Assembly (NCBI GenBank): GCA_963740945.1
Contig: CAVUGE010000018.1
Span: forward strand, 1 to 64,000
Length of the DNA stretch: 64,000 bases
Source of the DNA: CAVQBP01 sp963740945
Lineage (GTDB): Bacteria; Bacteroidota; Ignavibacteria; Ignavibacteriales; Ignavibacteriaceae
Reading direction: 5' to 3'
Shown here: piece after piece, positions 44,391 through 53,721 of the stretch
Layout of the letters: each line of letters begins with the position of its first letter
Position numbering within the stretch: the first letter of the stretch is position 1
Position numbers and translations under genes: made by a program
Notes under the pieces: generated by a model
The model's input: only the letters and a program-made list of their open reading frames with translations
Databases searched by the model: none
Told to the model about the DNA's origin: nothing

Positions 44391-46328
44391 TTAGTTAAAC
44401 TGCTGTTCAATTTCATGGAGTTTTTTTGAAAGGATTTCCCATTCATTTAGAGCTTGTTCAAGTTTTTTCTGCAGGTTATTGTATTCAACAGTTTTTTCTT
44501 TTGCCCTTTCATGATCATTGAAAACAGCAGGATCTGCTAGAATATCCTTTAATTCTTTATCTCTTTTTTCGAGTCCTGTTATTGTTTTTTCGAGATTTTT
44601 TATTTTAGAGGTTAGATCTCTGGTAGCATTATATTTTTTTTGTCTTAATTCGGCTTCATATCTTTTTTGGTCTTTTCTATTTGAAGTATCTTTTTCGGGT
44701 TTTTTAGAGAATTGCTCCTGCTGCAGATATTCTTCTCTTTTTTGAAGGTAATATTCAATACCTCCGGGATATTCTCTTATCTGTCCATTTTTAATTTCCA
44801 CTACTTTATTAACCAGGGGTTTTAAGAAGTCGATATCGTGAGAAACTAAAATCAGGGAACCGGAAAAGTTTTGGAGAGCTTTCAACAGGACTTCTTTAGA
44901 TGACATATCGAGATGGTTAGTAGGTTCGTCGAGGATAATAAAATTCGATTTTGTCAGAAGAATTTTAGCAAGAGCAACACGGCTTTTTTCTCCTCCTGAA
45001 AGTACACCTATTTTTTTAAATACATCATCGGCAGAAAATAAAAAAGCCCCGAGAAGTGATCGAAGCTGACCGATTGTTTTTTCAGCAGAAATATTTTCGA
45101 CGGCTTCCAGAATATCCACATCCGGATTAAGATTATCGGCAACATCCTGTGCATAATAGCTGATAATAGTATTGTGTCCTATAATCCTATTGCCGGAATT
45201 AAAAATGATTTCTCCGGCGATAATTTTTGCAAGAGTTGTTTTACCTGCACCATTTGATCCGACAAAAGCTATTTTATCTCCTTTATTTACCTTGAAACTT
45301 ACTTTTTCAAAGATTTTCTTTTCACCGTATGATTTTGAGATTGAATCCAATTCTATATTAATTTTCCCGCTTTGAGGAGGTTCAGGAAATTTAATATTTA
45401 TTTCAGATTTATTTTCGGGTAATTCTATCAGATCAATTTTTTCAAGTTGTTTTATTCTGCTCTGGACCTGTTTAGCTTTGGTAGCTTTGTAGCGGAACCT
45501 TTCAATAAATTTTTCTGTTTCTTTAATCTTTTTTTGCTGCTGAATAAATTGATTCTCAACAAGCTTATCGCGTTCTTCTTTATATTTTAAATAAGCATCG
45601 TAATTGCCGTTATACTTGAAGAATTTATTTAAATAAATTTCCAGAGTTTTATTAGTAACTTCGTTTATAAAATGTTTGTCATGAGAGACAATTAACAAAG
45701 CCCCCTGGTAATTCTTTAGAAAATCAATCAGCCATTCAAGAGAATCGATATCAAGATGGTTAGTGGGTTCATCCATTAGCAGAAGATCATTTTGTGAAAT
45801 TAATATTTTAGCAAGAGCAATTCTCATTTGCCATCCGCCTGAGAATTCATCAGTGATTCTTTCAAAATCTTCTTCGGTAAAGCCGAGACCGAGAAGGATT
45901 TTTTTCACTTTTGATTCGGCTGTATATGAATCCAGTTCTTCCAGCTTATGATGGACTTCCCCAAGCTGATTAATCAGATCCATTCTGCTATCTTCATCCG
46001 GGTTTTGACCCAGCAAAAATGTTATTTCGGATTCTTTATTTCTAAGTTCAACAATTCCCGATAAAGCGGATAAAGCCTCTTGAAGGAGTGATTTATCTTT
46101 ATGAGTTACATTTTCCTGAGGAAGATATCCTATATTGATATTTTTTTGCTTAAATACTTTCCCAGATTCGGGCTGCAAAGTGCCGTAAATAATTTTGAGA
46201 AGTGAAGATTTTCCAGTTCCATTTGCACCGACAAGAGAAATTTTATCGCCGGAATTTATTTTAAAGTTTATATTTTCAAATAAATAATTTCCGCCGAACT
46301 GGAGAGAAATATTTGACAGGTCTATCAT
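44391..46328 (-). CDS. ABC-F family ATPase (Uup/YheS/EttA-like)
   Basis: 645 residues with two ABC domains and no membrane part. Walker A loops GANGTGKSS and GSNGAGKTT, signatures DEFSGGWQMR and GVLSGGEKSR, and Walker B LLLMDEPTNHLDIDS and FIILDEPTNHLDMSS; both have the ABC-F DEPTNHLD form. The linker between domains (about 230-310) is charged and helical, and a C-terminal coiled coil (about 540-640) is present as in Uup/YheS. Such proteins act on the ribosome or in DNA-linked processes; which one cannot be told. Confidence 0.92.
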   Translation of the reverse strand: MIDLSNISLQFGGNYLFENINFKINSGDKISLVGANGTGKSSLLKIIYGTLQPESGKVFKQKNINIGYLPQENVTHKDKSLLQEALSALSGIVELRNKESEITFLLGQNPDEDSRMDLINQLGEVHHKLEELDSYTAESKVKKILLGLGFTEEDFERITDEFSGGWQMRIALAKILISQNDLLLMDEPTNHLDIDSLEWLIDFLKNYQGALLIVSHDKHFINEVTNKTLEIYLNKFFKYNGNYDAYLKYKEERDKLVENQFIQQQKKIKETEKFIERFRYKATKAKQVQSRIKQLEKIDLIELPENKSEINIKFPEPPQSGKINIELDSISKSYGEKKIFEKVSFKVNKGDKIAFVGSNGAGKTTLAKIIAGEIIFNSGNRIIGHNTIISYYAQDVADNLNPDVDILEAVENISAEKTIGQLRSLLGAFLFSADDVFKKIGVLSGGEKSRVALAKILLTKSNFIILDEPTNHLDMSSKEVLLKALQNFSGSLILVSHDIDFLKPLVNKVVEIKNGQIREYPGGIEYYLQKREEYLQQEQFSKKPEKDTSNRKDQKRYEAELRQKKYNATRDLTSKIKNLEKTITGLEKRDKELKDILADPAVFNDHERAKEKTVEYNNLQKKLEQALNEWEILSKKLHEIEQQFN

Positions 46329-46355
46329 TAATTCTTTTACAACCGATATTTAATA

Positions 46356-48584
46356 TTATTCTTTTATAACAGCAACTTTACCTGCTACGGCATTATTCCC
46401 TTCTTTATCGGAAGCAATAACAAGGTAAATACCGCTGCTTACATAATTACCATCCATATCCTTACCATCCCAATAGGCAATATTTCCACCGGGAGAAGAG
46501 AATTCATTAATAAGTTTCCCTGAAATGGATAATATTTTAATATCGGAATCGACAACTAAGCCGGAAATAGTTAATTGTTTATTCCCTGAATTCAAAATAA
46601 AAGGGCTTGGGTATACAAAAAGATCTGAAAAACTGTCCTGTGGTTTAATAGCAGGAGTTTTAAAAGAGGTTATAGCTTCATCGGTAGCGACATATATTCT
46701 ACCGCTGTTTTCATCAACAGCAATACTCCTGATAATATCTGAAGGGAGAGGACTGTTCTTAGAATCATAAGAAGCCAGCAATGAAGTACCATCAGAATTA
46801 ACAAGGAGTAATCCCTGGTTGGTACCAATCCATTTTTGATTTATGGGATCCACAGCCATGCAGTTTATTGACTGCTGCCTTAAAGTAAATACAGATGATA
46901 TACTAAGAGCGGGTTTGCTCGAAAGGACGGAACCGTTATTGGTAATTACATTAACGCCCAACCCTGAGCCTATCCAAATATCACCTCTCTTATCTACTAA
47001 AAGAGAAGTAATTGTATTATCGTTCAGTCCGCTTGATTTGTTTAAATAACCGGAAAAATCATCGGAAGGTTTTGAATAGGTTCCATTTTCATTAAAATAG
47101 TATAAACCAGGTCTGCTGTCATCCTGAGAATATATCCATTTAGTATCATACTGATCTATTACCAAACCGTAATTCTGCTGAATATACTGATTAGATAAAA
47201 CGGGAAGGGCAAAATAATACCATGCACTATCGGGAGTAACCATAGCAAGGAATTTAAGGTCCGCTGCACCATAATTCAAAATCCAGAGGTTTCCTTTTGA
47301 ATCCTTATCGAAATTGGTAATGACAAGAAATTCCGGGCCTTTCTGAATTCCTTTCATTTCAGTATTATTGATATTGAATATTTTATAATTATCACCGGAA
47401 ATCGATAGGAATCCTTGTCCCCAGCTTCCTAGCAGAACATCATTGCCAAATGATTTTACTGAATAATATGTATTTGTTCCAATCTGAGGAGTATTGGCAA
47501 CATCAAAGTTTGTCCATTGACTGCCGTCAAATTTATAAAAGCCGATACCTGAAACATCAGCTCCTGTTGAACACCATAGATTCCCATTATCATCGATACT
47601 TATTTCCTGAAACTGGTTTGCTTTAGGTCCGTTGGGGTATAATGAATTTGAATTTTTCCCTTCAATAACCCCATTAGAACCGGCGGTCAGTATACCGAGA
47701 CGAGTTTCGTAAGAAAACCTTGTCAAATTAGCCGTTGTTGAAAAATAATTACTCACAATTCCGTTATAATAAAAATCGACCTTACCATTATCCGCAATAA
47801 AGAGAGTATCATTATGTACAAACAGATCATTTATGGCTGTATTATTAAATTGAGGTAGAAAAGATACCCAGCTTGTACCGTTGAAATAAGCCAGACCATT
47901 GTCGGTTGCAACAATAATAGAGTCTTTATATTTAATGATCCTTTCCGCCTTATTAGATGGAAGGCCGTTAATAGTTGTATAAACGAGCCATGATTCGGGA
48001 GCGGAAAGGTTAGTGGCTCCACTCTTTTGAATAGCTACGCCATAATCGGTAGCTGCATATATTTTACCCGATTTGAAAGTACTATTAACTCTAATATTTG
48101 ATGGAAAAGTTCCGAATCGAAAAAAAGTATCATACAGAATAATATTATTAGGATCAATTAGAGTTATTCCAAAATCGGTAGCGGCAAAGATAGTATCACC
48201 TATAGCGGTTAATTCATTTATTTGTTTAGGATTTTTATTAGAGTTATAAATATCCAGAATTGACCTAATAGAGTTATCCACAGGATTATAGATGTCAATA
48301 ATCCCTTCTTTACTTCCGAACCAGACATTTCCTTTTTGGTCTATGGTAACAGCATTTAAAAAAATACCATTAAGACCATCCGATTTCCTGAGTGTTTTAT
48401 AACTGAGATCGTTTTTATTATAAAAGAAGGCTCCTCCTCCGGTAGCAGCCCAAAAGCCATCCTGTGCTGTTTGAACAGCACTCACATCTTTCATATCTGT
48501 ATAAGTTTGCCAATCCCCCTGAGATTGTGGAAAAGATAAAGCACTAAATAGAAAAACGAATAAGAATATATTATTTTTTTTCAT
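46356..48584 (-). CDS. PorZ-like beta-propeller protein with type IX sorting domain
   Basis: 742 residues. Signal peptide (1-18), then a long series of two-component-regulator-type propeller repeats, from GDWQTYTDMKDVSAVQTAQD through KGNVWFGSKEGIIDIY, DSIIVATDNGLAYFNGTSWV and RGDIWIGSGLGVNVI. The C-terminal 85 residues (FVYPSPFILNSGNK, ILSISGKLINEF, DGNYVSSGIYLVIA) form a T9SS C-terminal domain. This architecture is that of PorZ, a surface component of the T9SS attachment complex. The ABC-F gene follows after 27 bases. Confidence 0.8.
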   Translation of the reverse strand: MKKNNIFLFVFLFSALSFPQSQGDWQTYTDMKDVSAVQTAQDGFWAATGGGAFFYNKNDLSYKTLRKSDGLNGIFLNAVTIDQKGNVWFGSKEGIIDIYNPVDNSIRSILDIYNSNKNPKQINELTAIGDTIFAATDFGITLIDPNNIILYDTFFRFGTFPSNIRVNSTFKSGKIYAATDYGVAIQKSGATNLSAPESWLVYTTINGLPSNKAERIIKYKDSIIVATDNGLAYFNGTSWVSFLPQFNNTAINDLFVHNDTLFIADNGKVDFYYNGIVSNYFSTTANLTRFSYETRLGILTAGSNGVIEGKNSNSLYPNGPKANQFQEISIDDNGNLWCSTGADVSGIGFYKFDGSQWTNFDVANTPQIGTNTYYSVKSFGNDVLLGSWGQGFLSISGDNYKIFNINNTEMKGIQKGPEFLVITNFDKDSKGNLWILNYGAADLKFLAMVTPDSAWYYFALPVLSNQYIQQNYGLVIDQYDTKWIYSQDDSRPGLYYFNENGTYSKPSDDFSGYLNKSSGLNDNTITSLLVDKRGDIWIGSGLGVNVITNNGSVLSSKPALSISSVFTLRQQSINCMAVDPINQKWIGTNQGLLLVNSDGTSLLASYDSKNSPLPSDIIRSIAVDENSGRIYVATDEAITSFKTPAIKPQDSFSDLFVYPSPFILNSGNKQLTISGLVVDSDIKILSISGKLINEFSSPGGNIAYWDGKDMDGNYVSSGIYLVIASDKEGNNAVAGKVAVIKE

Positions 48585-48764
48585 TATGGTAATTTATCTA
48601 TAAAGTTTGAAAAAAGTAAAAAATTCTTATCCGCCCGCCTATTTTGATTCTGAAGGTGCTAAAACTTAATAAGCAATTTACAATTTTTTTTTTAACTAGA
48701 AAGTATAAAAGGGTATATCTTTGATGGAGAGGAGATGGAGATAGAGGCTGGAGGGTAGGGTGAA

Positions 48765-48878
48765 GAGCATGAGCAAGTTCAAGAGCATGAGCAAGAGCAA
48801 GAGCATGAGCAAGAGCAAGAGCAAGAGCAAGAGCATGAGCAAGAGCATGAGCAAGAGCATGAGCAAGAGCAAGTGCTT
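48765..48878 (+). repeat. hexamer tandem array (GAGCAA/GAGCAT)
   Basis: Nineteen six-base units in perfect register, nearly all GAGCAA or GAGCAT, with one GTTCAA and one GTGCTT. The strand is purine-rich on both sides (about 48725-49030). An apparent Ala-Leu-His frame on the other strand is a by-product. Fills the gap 48585-49060, which shows no gene. Confidence 0.9.
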
Positions 48879-49060
48879 GAGTATAGTTCATAGAGAAGGA
48901 TATGGGAAGAGGGAGAAATGGAGGTAGGATGGTTGGTACTGGATTGTTGGAAGGAACAGGAGATGGAGAGACTGGAAGATAGGAACATTGGAGAATAGGA
49001 AGATGGGAATTATTGGAGGATATAGTTTATCATGAAATTTTTTAGGTGTTTATGATAAAT

Positions 49061-49534
49061 TTAGGATTGGGGGGATAATTTTTTAATTAGATCTGCCATT
49101 TCGATAGCAGTTAAAGCTGCATCCCAGCCTTTATTTCCGATTTTAATATCGGAACGTTCTATAGCCTGTTCGATAGTATTTGTAGTTAATACTCCGAAAA
49201 CAACAGGGATACCATATTTTAATGAAACTTCTGAACAACCTGAACTGACAGCATTTGATATATATTCAAAGTGAGGTGTTCCTCCTCTGATAACTGCTCC
49301 TAAAGTAATAATGGCATTATATTTTTTCTGAGATGCAAGTTTATCGGCAATTATAGGGATTTCAAAGGCACCGGGAACTTTAATAATGTCAAAACTTTCT
49401 TCAGGGTAATTATGTTTTTTAAGGCAGTCAACGGCGCCTTCTAATAATTTATTCCCGATAAACTCATTGAATTTACTTATTATAATTGCAAATTTATAAT
49501 CCGTATTTGACAGATTTCCTTCTATTATTTTCAT
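49061..49534 (-). CDS. ribH: 6,7-dimethyl-8-ribityllumazine synthase
   Basis: 157 residues. Condenses the ribityl-uracil and the dihydroxybutanone phosphate in riboflavin synthesis. IIISKFNEFIGNKLLEGAVD opening, VPGAFEIPIIADKL, GAVIRGGTPHFEYISNAVS with the catalytic histidine, and PVVFGVLTTNTIEQAIERS. No riboswitch-like structure was noticed ahead of it. The other riboflavin genes are not in the window. Confidence 0.96.
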   Translation of the reverse strand: MKIIEGNLSNTDYKFAIIISKFNEFIGNKLLEGAVDCLKKHNYPEESFDIIKVPGAFEIPIIADKLASQKKYNAIITLGAVIRGGTPHFEYISNAVSSGCSEVSLKYGIPVVFGVLTTNTIEQAIERSDIKIGNKGWDAALTAIEMADLIKKLSPQS

Positions 49535-49591
49535 TTATAATCTAAAAATAGCGGATTTGGATGATATTGGCTTTATTAAATTATTGATGTC

Positions 49592-50431
49592 TTAGGCAGT
49601 ATTTTTCATCAGCCGTTTTCTCATAGCTTCGATTACTGAGTACTTTGTATAATATACCCCAAAATTTTTATCGTCTTCTCTTTTGCCTCCATGGAAATCG
49701 GAGCCGCCGCTTTCCAAAAGGAAATATTCATTTACGATTCCCCTGTAAAACTTCACCTGCTGCTGTGAATGAGAAGAATGGATAACTTCTATACCGTCTA
49801 CTCCTTCATCAATCAATTCTTTGAGCAGAGATTCTTCCATATAACCAGGGTGAGCAATAAAGGATAATCCGCCGGCATCATTTATAATTTTAAATGCACT
49901 TCGGGGAGATATATGAACTTTTTTTTCGTAAGCAGGCCCGTTATTTCCGATATATTTATTAAATGCCTCATAAAAATTAGAAGTTAACCCTTTTTCCAGC
50001 ATAGCTTGAGCAATATGGGGTCTGCCCACGGCTGAATTTTTTGCTTTTTCCATAACATCATCAATTGTAATTGATAATCCGAGAAGGTTTAACTTATTTA
50101 CAATTCTTACTGCGCGTTTTAGTCTTTCTTCTCTAAAAAAGTTCAAGTATCGTTCGAGTTCTATACTATCGGTTTGAACAAAATATCCAAGGATATGAAT
50201 TTCTCTATCCTTTATATCAGAACTAATTTCCACACCGGGAATGACTTCGATACCAATTTCATCACCTTTCTCAGCAGCTTCTTTGATTCCGGAAAGATTA
50301 TCGTGGTCGGTAATACTAATTGCTTCGAATCCATGGTTTTTAGCTTTAATAATAATTTCTTCGGGGGAGTGAAAACCATCCGAATAATTTGTATGAATAT
50401 GTAAATCTACTTTCCCTTCCATCAATCCCAA
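49592..50431 (-). CDS. PHP-domain phosphoesterase (RNase AM / nucleoside 3',5'-bisphosphatase-like)
   Basis: 279 residues. PHP metal motifs: VDLHIHTNYSDG (HxH), ITDHDNLSG, the VIPGVEISSDIKDREIHILG block, FIAHPGY and a final GGSDFHGGK. Length and motif spacing fit the YciV/RNase AM group, which trims short RNA ends or hydrolyses 3',5'-bisphosphonucleosides. The start begins directly after the stop of the regulator gene, so the two are likely read together. Confidence 0.9.
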   Translation of the reverse strand: MGLMEGKVDLHIHTNYSDGFHSPEEIIIKAKNHGFEAISITDHDNLSGIKEAAEKGDEIGIEVIPGVEISSDIKDREIHILGYFVQTDSIELERYLNFFREERLKRAVRIVNKLNLLGLSITIDDVMEKAKNSAVGRPHIAQAMLEKGLTSNFYEAFNKYIGNNGPAYEKKVHISPRSAFKIINDAGGLSFIAHPGYMEESLLKELIDEGVDGIEVIHSSHSQQQVKFYRGIVNEYFLLESGGSDFHGGKREDDKNFGVYYTKYSVIEAMRKRLMKNTA

Positions 50432-51115
50432 TTAACTAAATAATTCTTTAAATTTTTCATAATTCATAATTCTCAATTTTGCACCATCGAGTTCAACTAA
50501 TCCTTTTTTAGCGAAGGTATGAAGTGTTCTTGAAATTGTTTCCCTTGAAGTACCTGCCATATTCGCCAGGTCATGCTGAAAAGGAAGCTTTTCAATTTCA
50601 ACAGTGCCCTGTTTAATTTTACCGACATCATCGGCAAGCTGCAGAATAACAGTTGCCACTTTACCTTCAGCATCCTTTAGAGAAAGAGATTTGATTTTCA
50701 TATCCGCAGATCTTAAACGCTGGGTTAGTTCCTGGAGGAGGGCAATAGATACTTCGGGATGAACCTGCAGAAGTTCCAGGAATTCACTTCGTTGAATAAT
50801 AAATAATTCAGAATCTTCCATAGCGGTAACATTTGCAGAGCGGGATAAGCCGTCTAGAATTGCCATTTCGCCGAAGAAATCAGAGTCACCAAGAATAGTT
50901 AAGATAACCTCTTTACCATCGTCACTTACTCTAGAAACTTTTACTTTACCCTCAATAATTACAAAAAGCGCAGAACCTGTTTCATGCTCAAATAAAACAA
51001 CTGAATCTTTTTTGAAAGATTTTCTTATGCCTAACTTAGAAATTTTTTCCAGGGTAACATTATCGAGTTCAGAAAAAATAGGAACATACTTTAAAAAATT
51101 GTTTGGCTGCTGCAT
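50432..51115 (-). CDS. Crp/Fnr-family transcriptional regulator
   Basis: 227 residues. A cyclic-nucleotide-binding-fold domain (about 15-130) with VVLFEHETGSALFVIIEGKV and GDSDFFGEMAILDGLSRSAN, a long dimer helix, then a winged helix (about 150-227) with DLANMAGTSRETISRTLHTF. The GEMAILDGLSRSAN pocket resembles the cAMP-binding loop (GELGLxxxxxRSA), so it could bind a cyclic nucleotide; there is no N-terminal Fe-S cysteine set of the Fnr type. A good promoter lies upstream at 51152-51180. Confidence 0.9.
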   Translation of the reverse strand: MQQPNNFLKYVPIFSELDNVTLEKISKLGIRKSFKKDSVVLFEHETGSALFVIIEGKVKVSRVSDDGKEVILTILGDSDFFGEMAILDGLSRSANVTAMEDSELFIIQRSEFLELLQVHPEVSIALLQELTQRLRSADMKIKSLSLKDAEGKVATVILQLADDVGKIKQGTVEIEKLPFQHDLANMAGTSRETISRTLHTFAKKGLVELDGAKLRIMNYEKFKELFS

Positions 51116-51151
51116 GTTTTATGCTCCTTTTGAAATTATTGTTAATAATAC

Positions 51152-51180
51152 AATATAAATTCACCACTTATCAAAGTCAA
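51152..51180 (-). promoter_or_regulatory. promoter of the Crp/Fnr-type gene
   Basis: Read on the minus strand: TTGACT (51180-51175), 17-base spacer, TATATT (51157-51152). AAGGAG precedes the gene start. Confidence 0.68.
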
Positions 51181-51324
51181 CTTTCATGAATTGGCTTCAA
51201 ACTGTAATAAAATTTTTATGTGGACTTATAAAAATAGTGAATTTCACGATAACTATTTGATAAAGTGAGAAGAAAGTTTGAAAATATTTTAGTTTATGCT
51301 TGCGGAGTGGATGGAGGAAGGGAG

Positions 51325-51404
51325 GAATGGGTGAATGGATGAATGGGTGAATGATTGAATGGGTGAATGGATGAATGGATGAATGGGTGAATGATTGAAT
51401 GGAT
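51325..51404 (+). repeat. octamer tandem array (GAATGGRT / GAATGATT)
   Basis: Ten eight-base units in register. Writing A for GAATGGGT, B for GAATGGAT and C for GAATGATT the order is A B A C A B B A C B, so a higher-order block (ABAC / ABBAC) is duplicated. In the 638-base gap 51116-51753, which shows no gene. Confidence 0.88.
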
Positions 51405-51483
51405 AAACCTGCCATTTTGGCAGTTGAGGAGAAAAGATTTCAAATGTTTTTAAGGTTATTTTGATGAATTTTCAGGATGGTGT

Positions 51484-51527
51484 TAGCTTGGAGGAATCTT
51501 GGAAGTAGCTTGGAGGAAGGGTGGAAG
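51484..51527 (+). repeat. two 22-bp direct repeats
   Basis: TAGCTTGGAGGAATCTTGGA (51484) and TAGCTTGGAGGAAGGGTGGA (51506), 22 bases apart, same gap as the octamer array. Confidence 0.75.
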
Positions 51528-51753
51528 TAAAAATGCAGGTTAAATACATAAGAAAAATGATATTATTTCGACTGACAAAAATGACAGTTGCAGAAAGAAT
51601 TGTGCTTAGTGCAAAGAATAGGTTACATAGCGTTTATTAATATAATATAGAATTTTTTTATTATAAAATTATTTGTTATGTTATTGAGGTATAATTTTAA
51701 TTGAATGATATGAATAAATTATCATAATAATTCTTAAAATTATTTGACTGTTA

Positions 51754-53145
51754 ATGAAGGGAAATTATTTTAACAGCATGCCGAAATATTTTATGAAATC
51801 TTTTTTATTATTTTTTTTTCTCCTTATCATTCCGGGAATACAAATGACAAAAGCAGAAGCGAAAAATACTCCAGATAAATTGAAAGCAAATAGAGATACT
51901 ATTTTAGTTGAAATGGAACAGACATTAGATAAATTATTTGAACTGTGGTATCCGTTATCCGTTGATTCATCAGAAGGGGGTTTTTACAGCGACATCAACT
52001 ATAAATGGGAACTGGAGGGGAAGCAAAACAAAATGATTGTTACACAGGCGCGGCACGTATGGTCTACAGCTAATGCCGCAGCTTTCAGCAAGAGATTTAT
52101 TCATTTAATTAAAGTTTCAGAACATGGATATCATTTCTTAAAGGATATCATGTGGGATAAAGAGTACGGCGGATTCTATGATCTGGTTGACAGGGAGGGA
52201 AATGTTATTAGACAGGATCAGAACATTGTTAAGAATGCATATGGTAATGCATTTGGTATTTACGGATTAGCAGCATATTATAAAGTGTCTAGTGACACAG
52301 CTGCATTAAAATTAGCCGAAGAAGCTTTTAACTGGCTGGATGAGCATAGTTATGACCCAGAATACGGAGGATATTTTCAATTTTTATCGAGAGACGGAAT
52401 ACCATTTAAGGAAGGGTATCATGGGATTCCTCCTAAAGATCAAAATAGTTCTATTCATCTTTTGGAAAGCTTTACGGAGCTTTACAGTGTATGGCCAAAC
52501 GATAAATTGAAAGAGAGATTAACTTCAATTTTACATATTATCAGAGATAAGCTAGTTACAGAGAAGGGATATTTAAATTTATTTTTTAAGCGGGATTTTA
52601 CTCCGATTTCCTATATAGATTCAAGTTCCGAAGAAAGAGAAAAGAATTATGAACTTGATCATATTTCATTCGGTCATGATATAGAAACAGGGTATCTACT
52701 GCTCGAAGCATCTAAAGCCTTAGGAATAGAGAATGATGCTACCACATTGAAAATATCAAAAAAGATGGTAGACCATACCTTGCTAAACGGATGGGATGAA
52801 AAGAACGGAGGAATATATGATGGAGGTTATTATTTCAAGGGAGAAAATAAAATTTCGATTATAAGAAAAACAAAAGAGTGGTGGTCGCAAATTGAAGCGC
52901 TTAATTCATGTTTAATGATGTCAGACCTATTTCCTAAAGATAAAATAAATTATTATCAAAAGTTTTGCGAACAATGGGAATATATTAAAGAATATCTTAT
53001 TGACAAGAAATACGGTGGTTTTTATTGGGGCGGTATTGATGAAGTTCCAAATCTTAAAACATTTGCAAAAGGAACTATCTGGAAGGGTAATTATCATACA
53101 TCCAGAGGATTAATAAATTGCATTAAGCGGCTGCAGGGAGACTAG
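51754..53145 (+). CDS. exported AGE-family sugar epimerase (N-acylglucosamine/cellobiose 2-epimerase-like)
   Basis: 463 residues. An N-terminal export signal (FLLFFFLLIIPGIQMTKAEA) is followed by an (alpha/alpha)6 barrel. Family marks: YGNAFGIYGLAAYYK, HLLESFTELYSVWP, the conserved histidine of FGHDIETGYLLLEA, KEWWSQIEALN and KGNYHTSRGLIN. The better-known epimerases of this family are cytoplasmic, so export suggests work on a periplasmic or external disaccharide such as cellobiose or mannobiose. Starts at 51754, 51778 or 51793 are all possible. It precedes a TonB-dependent receptor locus. Confidence 0.85.
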   Translation: MKGNYFNSMPKYFMKSFLLFFFLLIIPGIQMTKAEAKNTPDKLKANRDTILVEMEQTLDKLFELWYPLSVDSSEGGFYSDINYKWELEGKQNKMIVTQARHVWSTANAAAFSKRFIHLIKVSEHGYHFLKDIMWDKEYGGFYDLVDREGNVIRQDQNIVKNAYGNAFGIYGLAAYYKVSSDTAALKLAEEAFNWLDEHSYDPEYGGYFQFLSRDGIPFKEGYHGIPPKDQNSSIHLLESFTELYSVWPNDKLKERLTSILHIIRDKLVTEKGYLNLFFKRDFTPISYIDSSSEEREKNYELDHISFGHDIETGYLLLEASKALGIENDATTLKISKKMVDHTLLNGWDEKNGGIYDGGYYFKGENKISIIRKTKEWWSQIEALNSCLMMSDLFPKDKINYYQKFCEQWEYIKEYLIDKKYGGFYWGGIDEVPNLKTFAKGTIWKGNYHTSRGLINCIKRLQGD

Positions 53146-53185
53146 GAAATTACAAAATTCAGGAATTGCAAAATTACAAGATTAA
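53146..53185 (+). repeat. ATTACAAGATT-type tract after the epimerase stop
   Basis: Third example of the AAATTACAA / GAATTGCAAA / ATTACAAGATT tract directly behind a stop codon. The rest of the gap to 53721 is AT-rich without a recognised gene; a strong AGGAGGAGG stands just before the receptor start. Confidence 0.55.
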
Positions 53186-53721
53186 AGAAACAATCTTTCA
53201 ATTTAGCATCTTGTAAAAGAATTTTTTGGTTCCGGCTTTACTCGTTTAGGTTAGGTGAAAAATAAATGGATACCTAAAAATTTTTTTTTAATCTAATTTA
53301 ATTAGGGAATCATAATAATTGTAAAGAGTATATGAAAAATTTCATTATAAAATGGAGAGAATCCCAAACCAGGAAGTTATTTAAAAAGGGAAATTATAAT
53401 AAAGAAATTTAAAAAGAAGCAGTGCGGGTAATTATATAGTTTCCTGTTTTTATTATTAATATAAATTTTTATTAAAATAATAAGATCTGATTGTATTAAG
53501 GGTTCAATGTTTTGATTAAACAAATATTTATATATTGTTTTTATGGCATTATAATTGTGTATTACCATAATTAGCTATGCAAGTAATGAATATTAAATTA
53601 AGTTTCAAATCTTTAAAAACTAACTTTATAAAATTTTTCTTATTTTTATTTATTGCTGTTCATTTGTTAAGGGACATAAAATCCTTGATATTAAATAGAA
53701 AAAACTCTGAGGAGGAGGAGT

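Noticed and set aside
48598..48988. Open frames of Ala-Leu-His or Ser-Cys repeats on the minus strand
   Set aside because: Direct translation of the GAGCAA/GAGCAT hexamer array; low complexity and no sign of a real gene.
49535..49591. FMN riboswitch ahead of ribH
   Set aside because: The space between the PHP gene and ribH is only 57 bases and shows none of the conserved RFN blocks.
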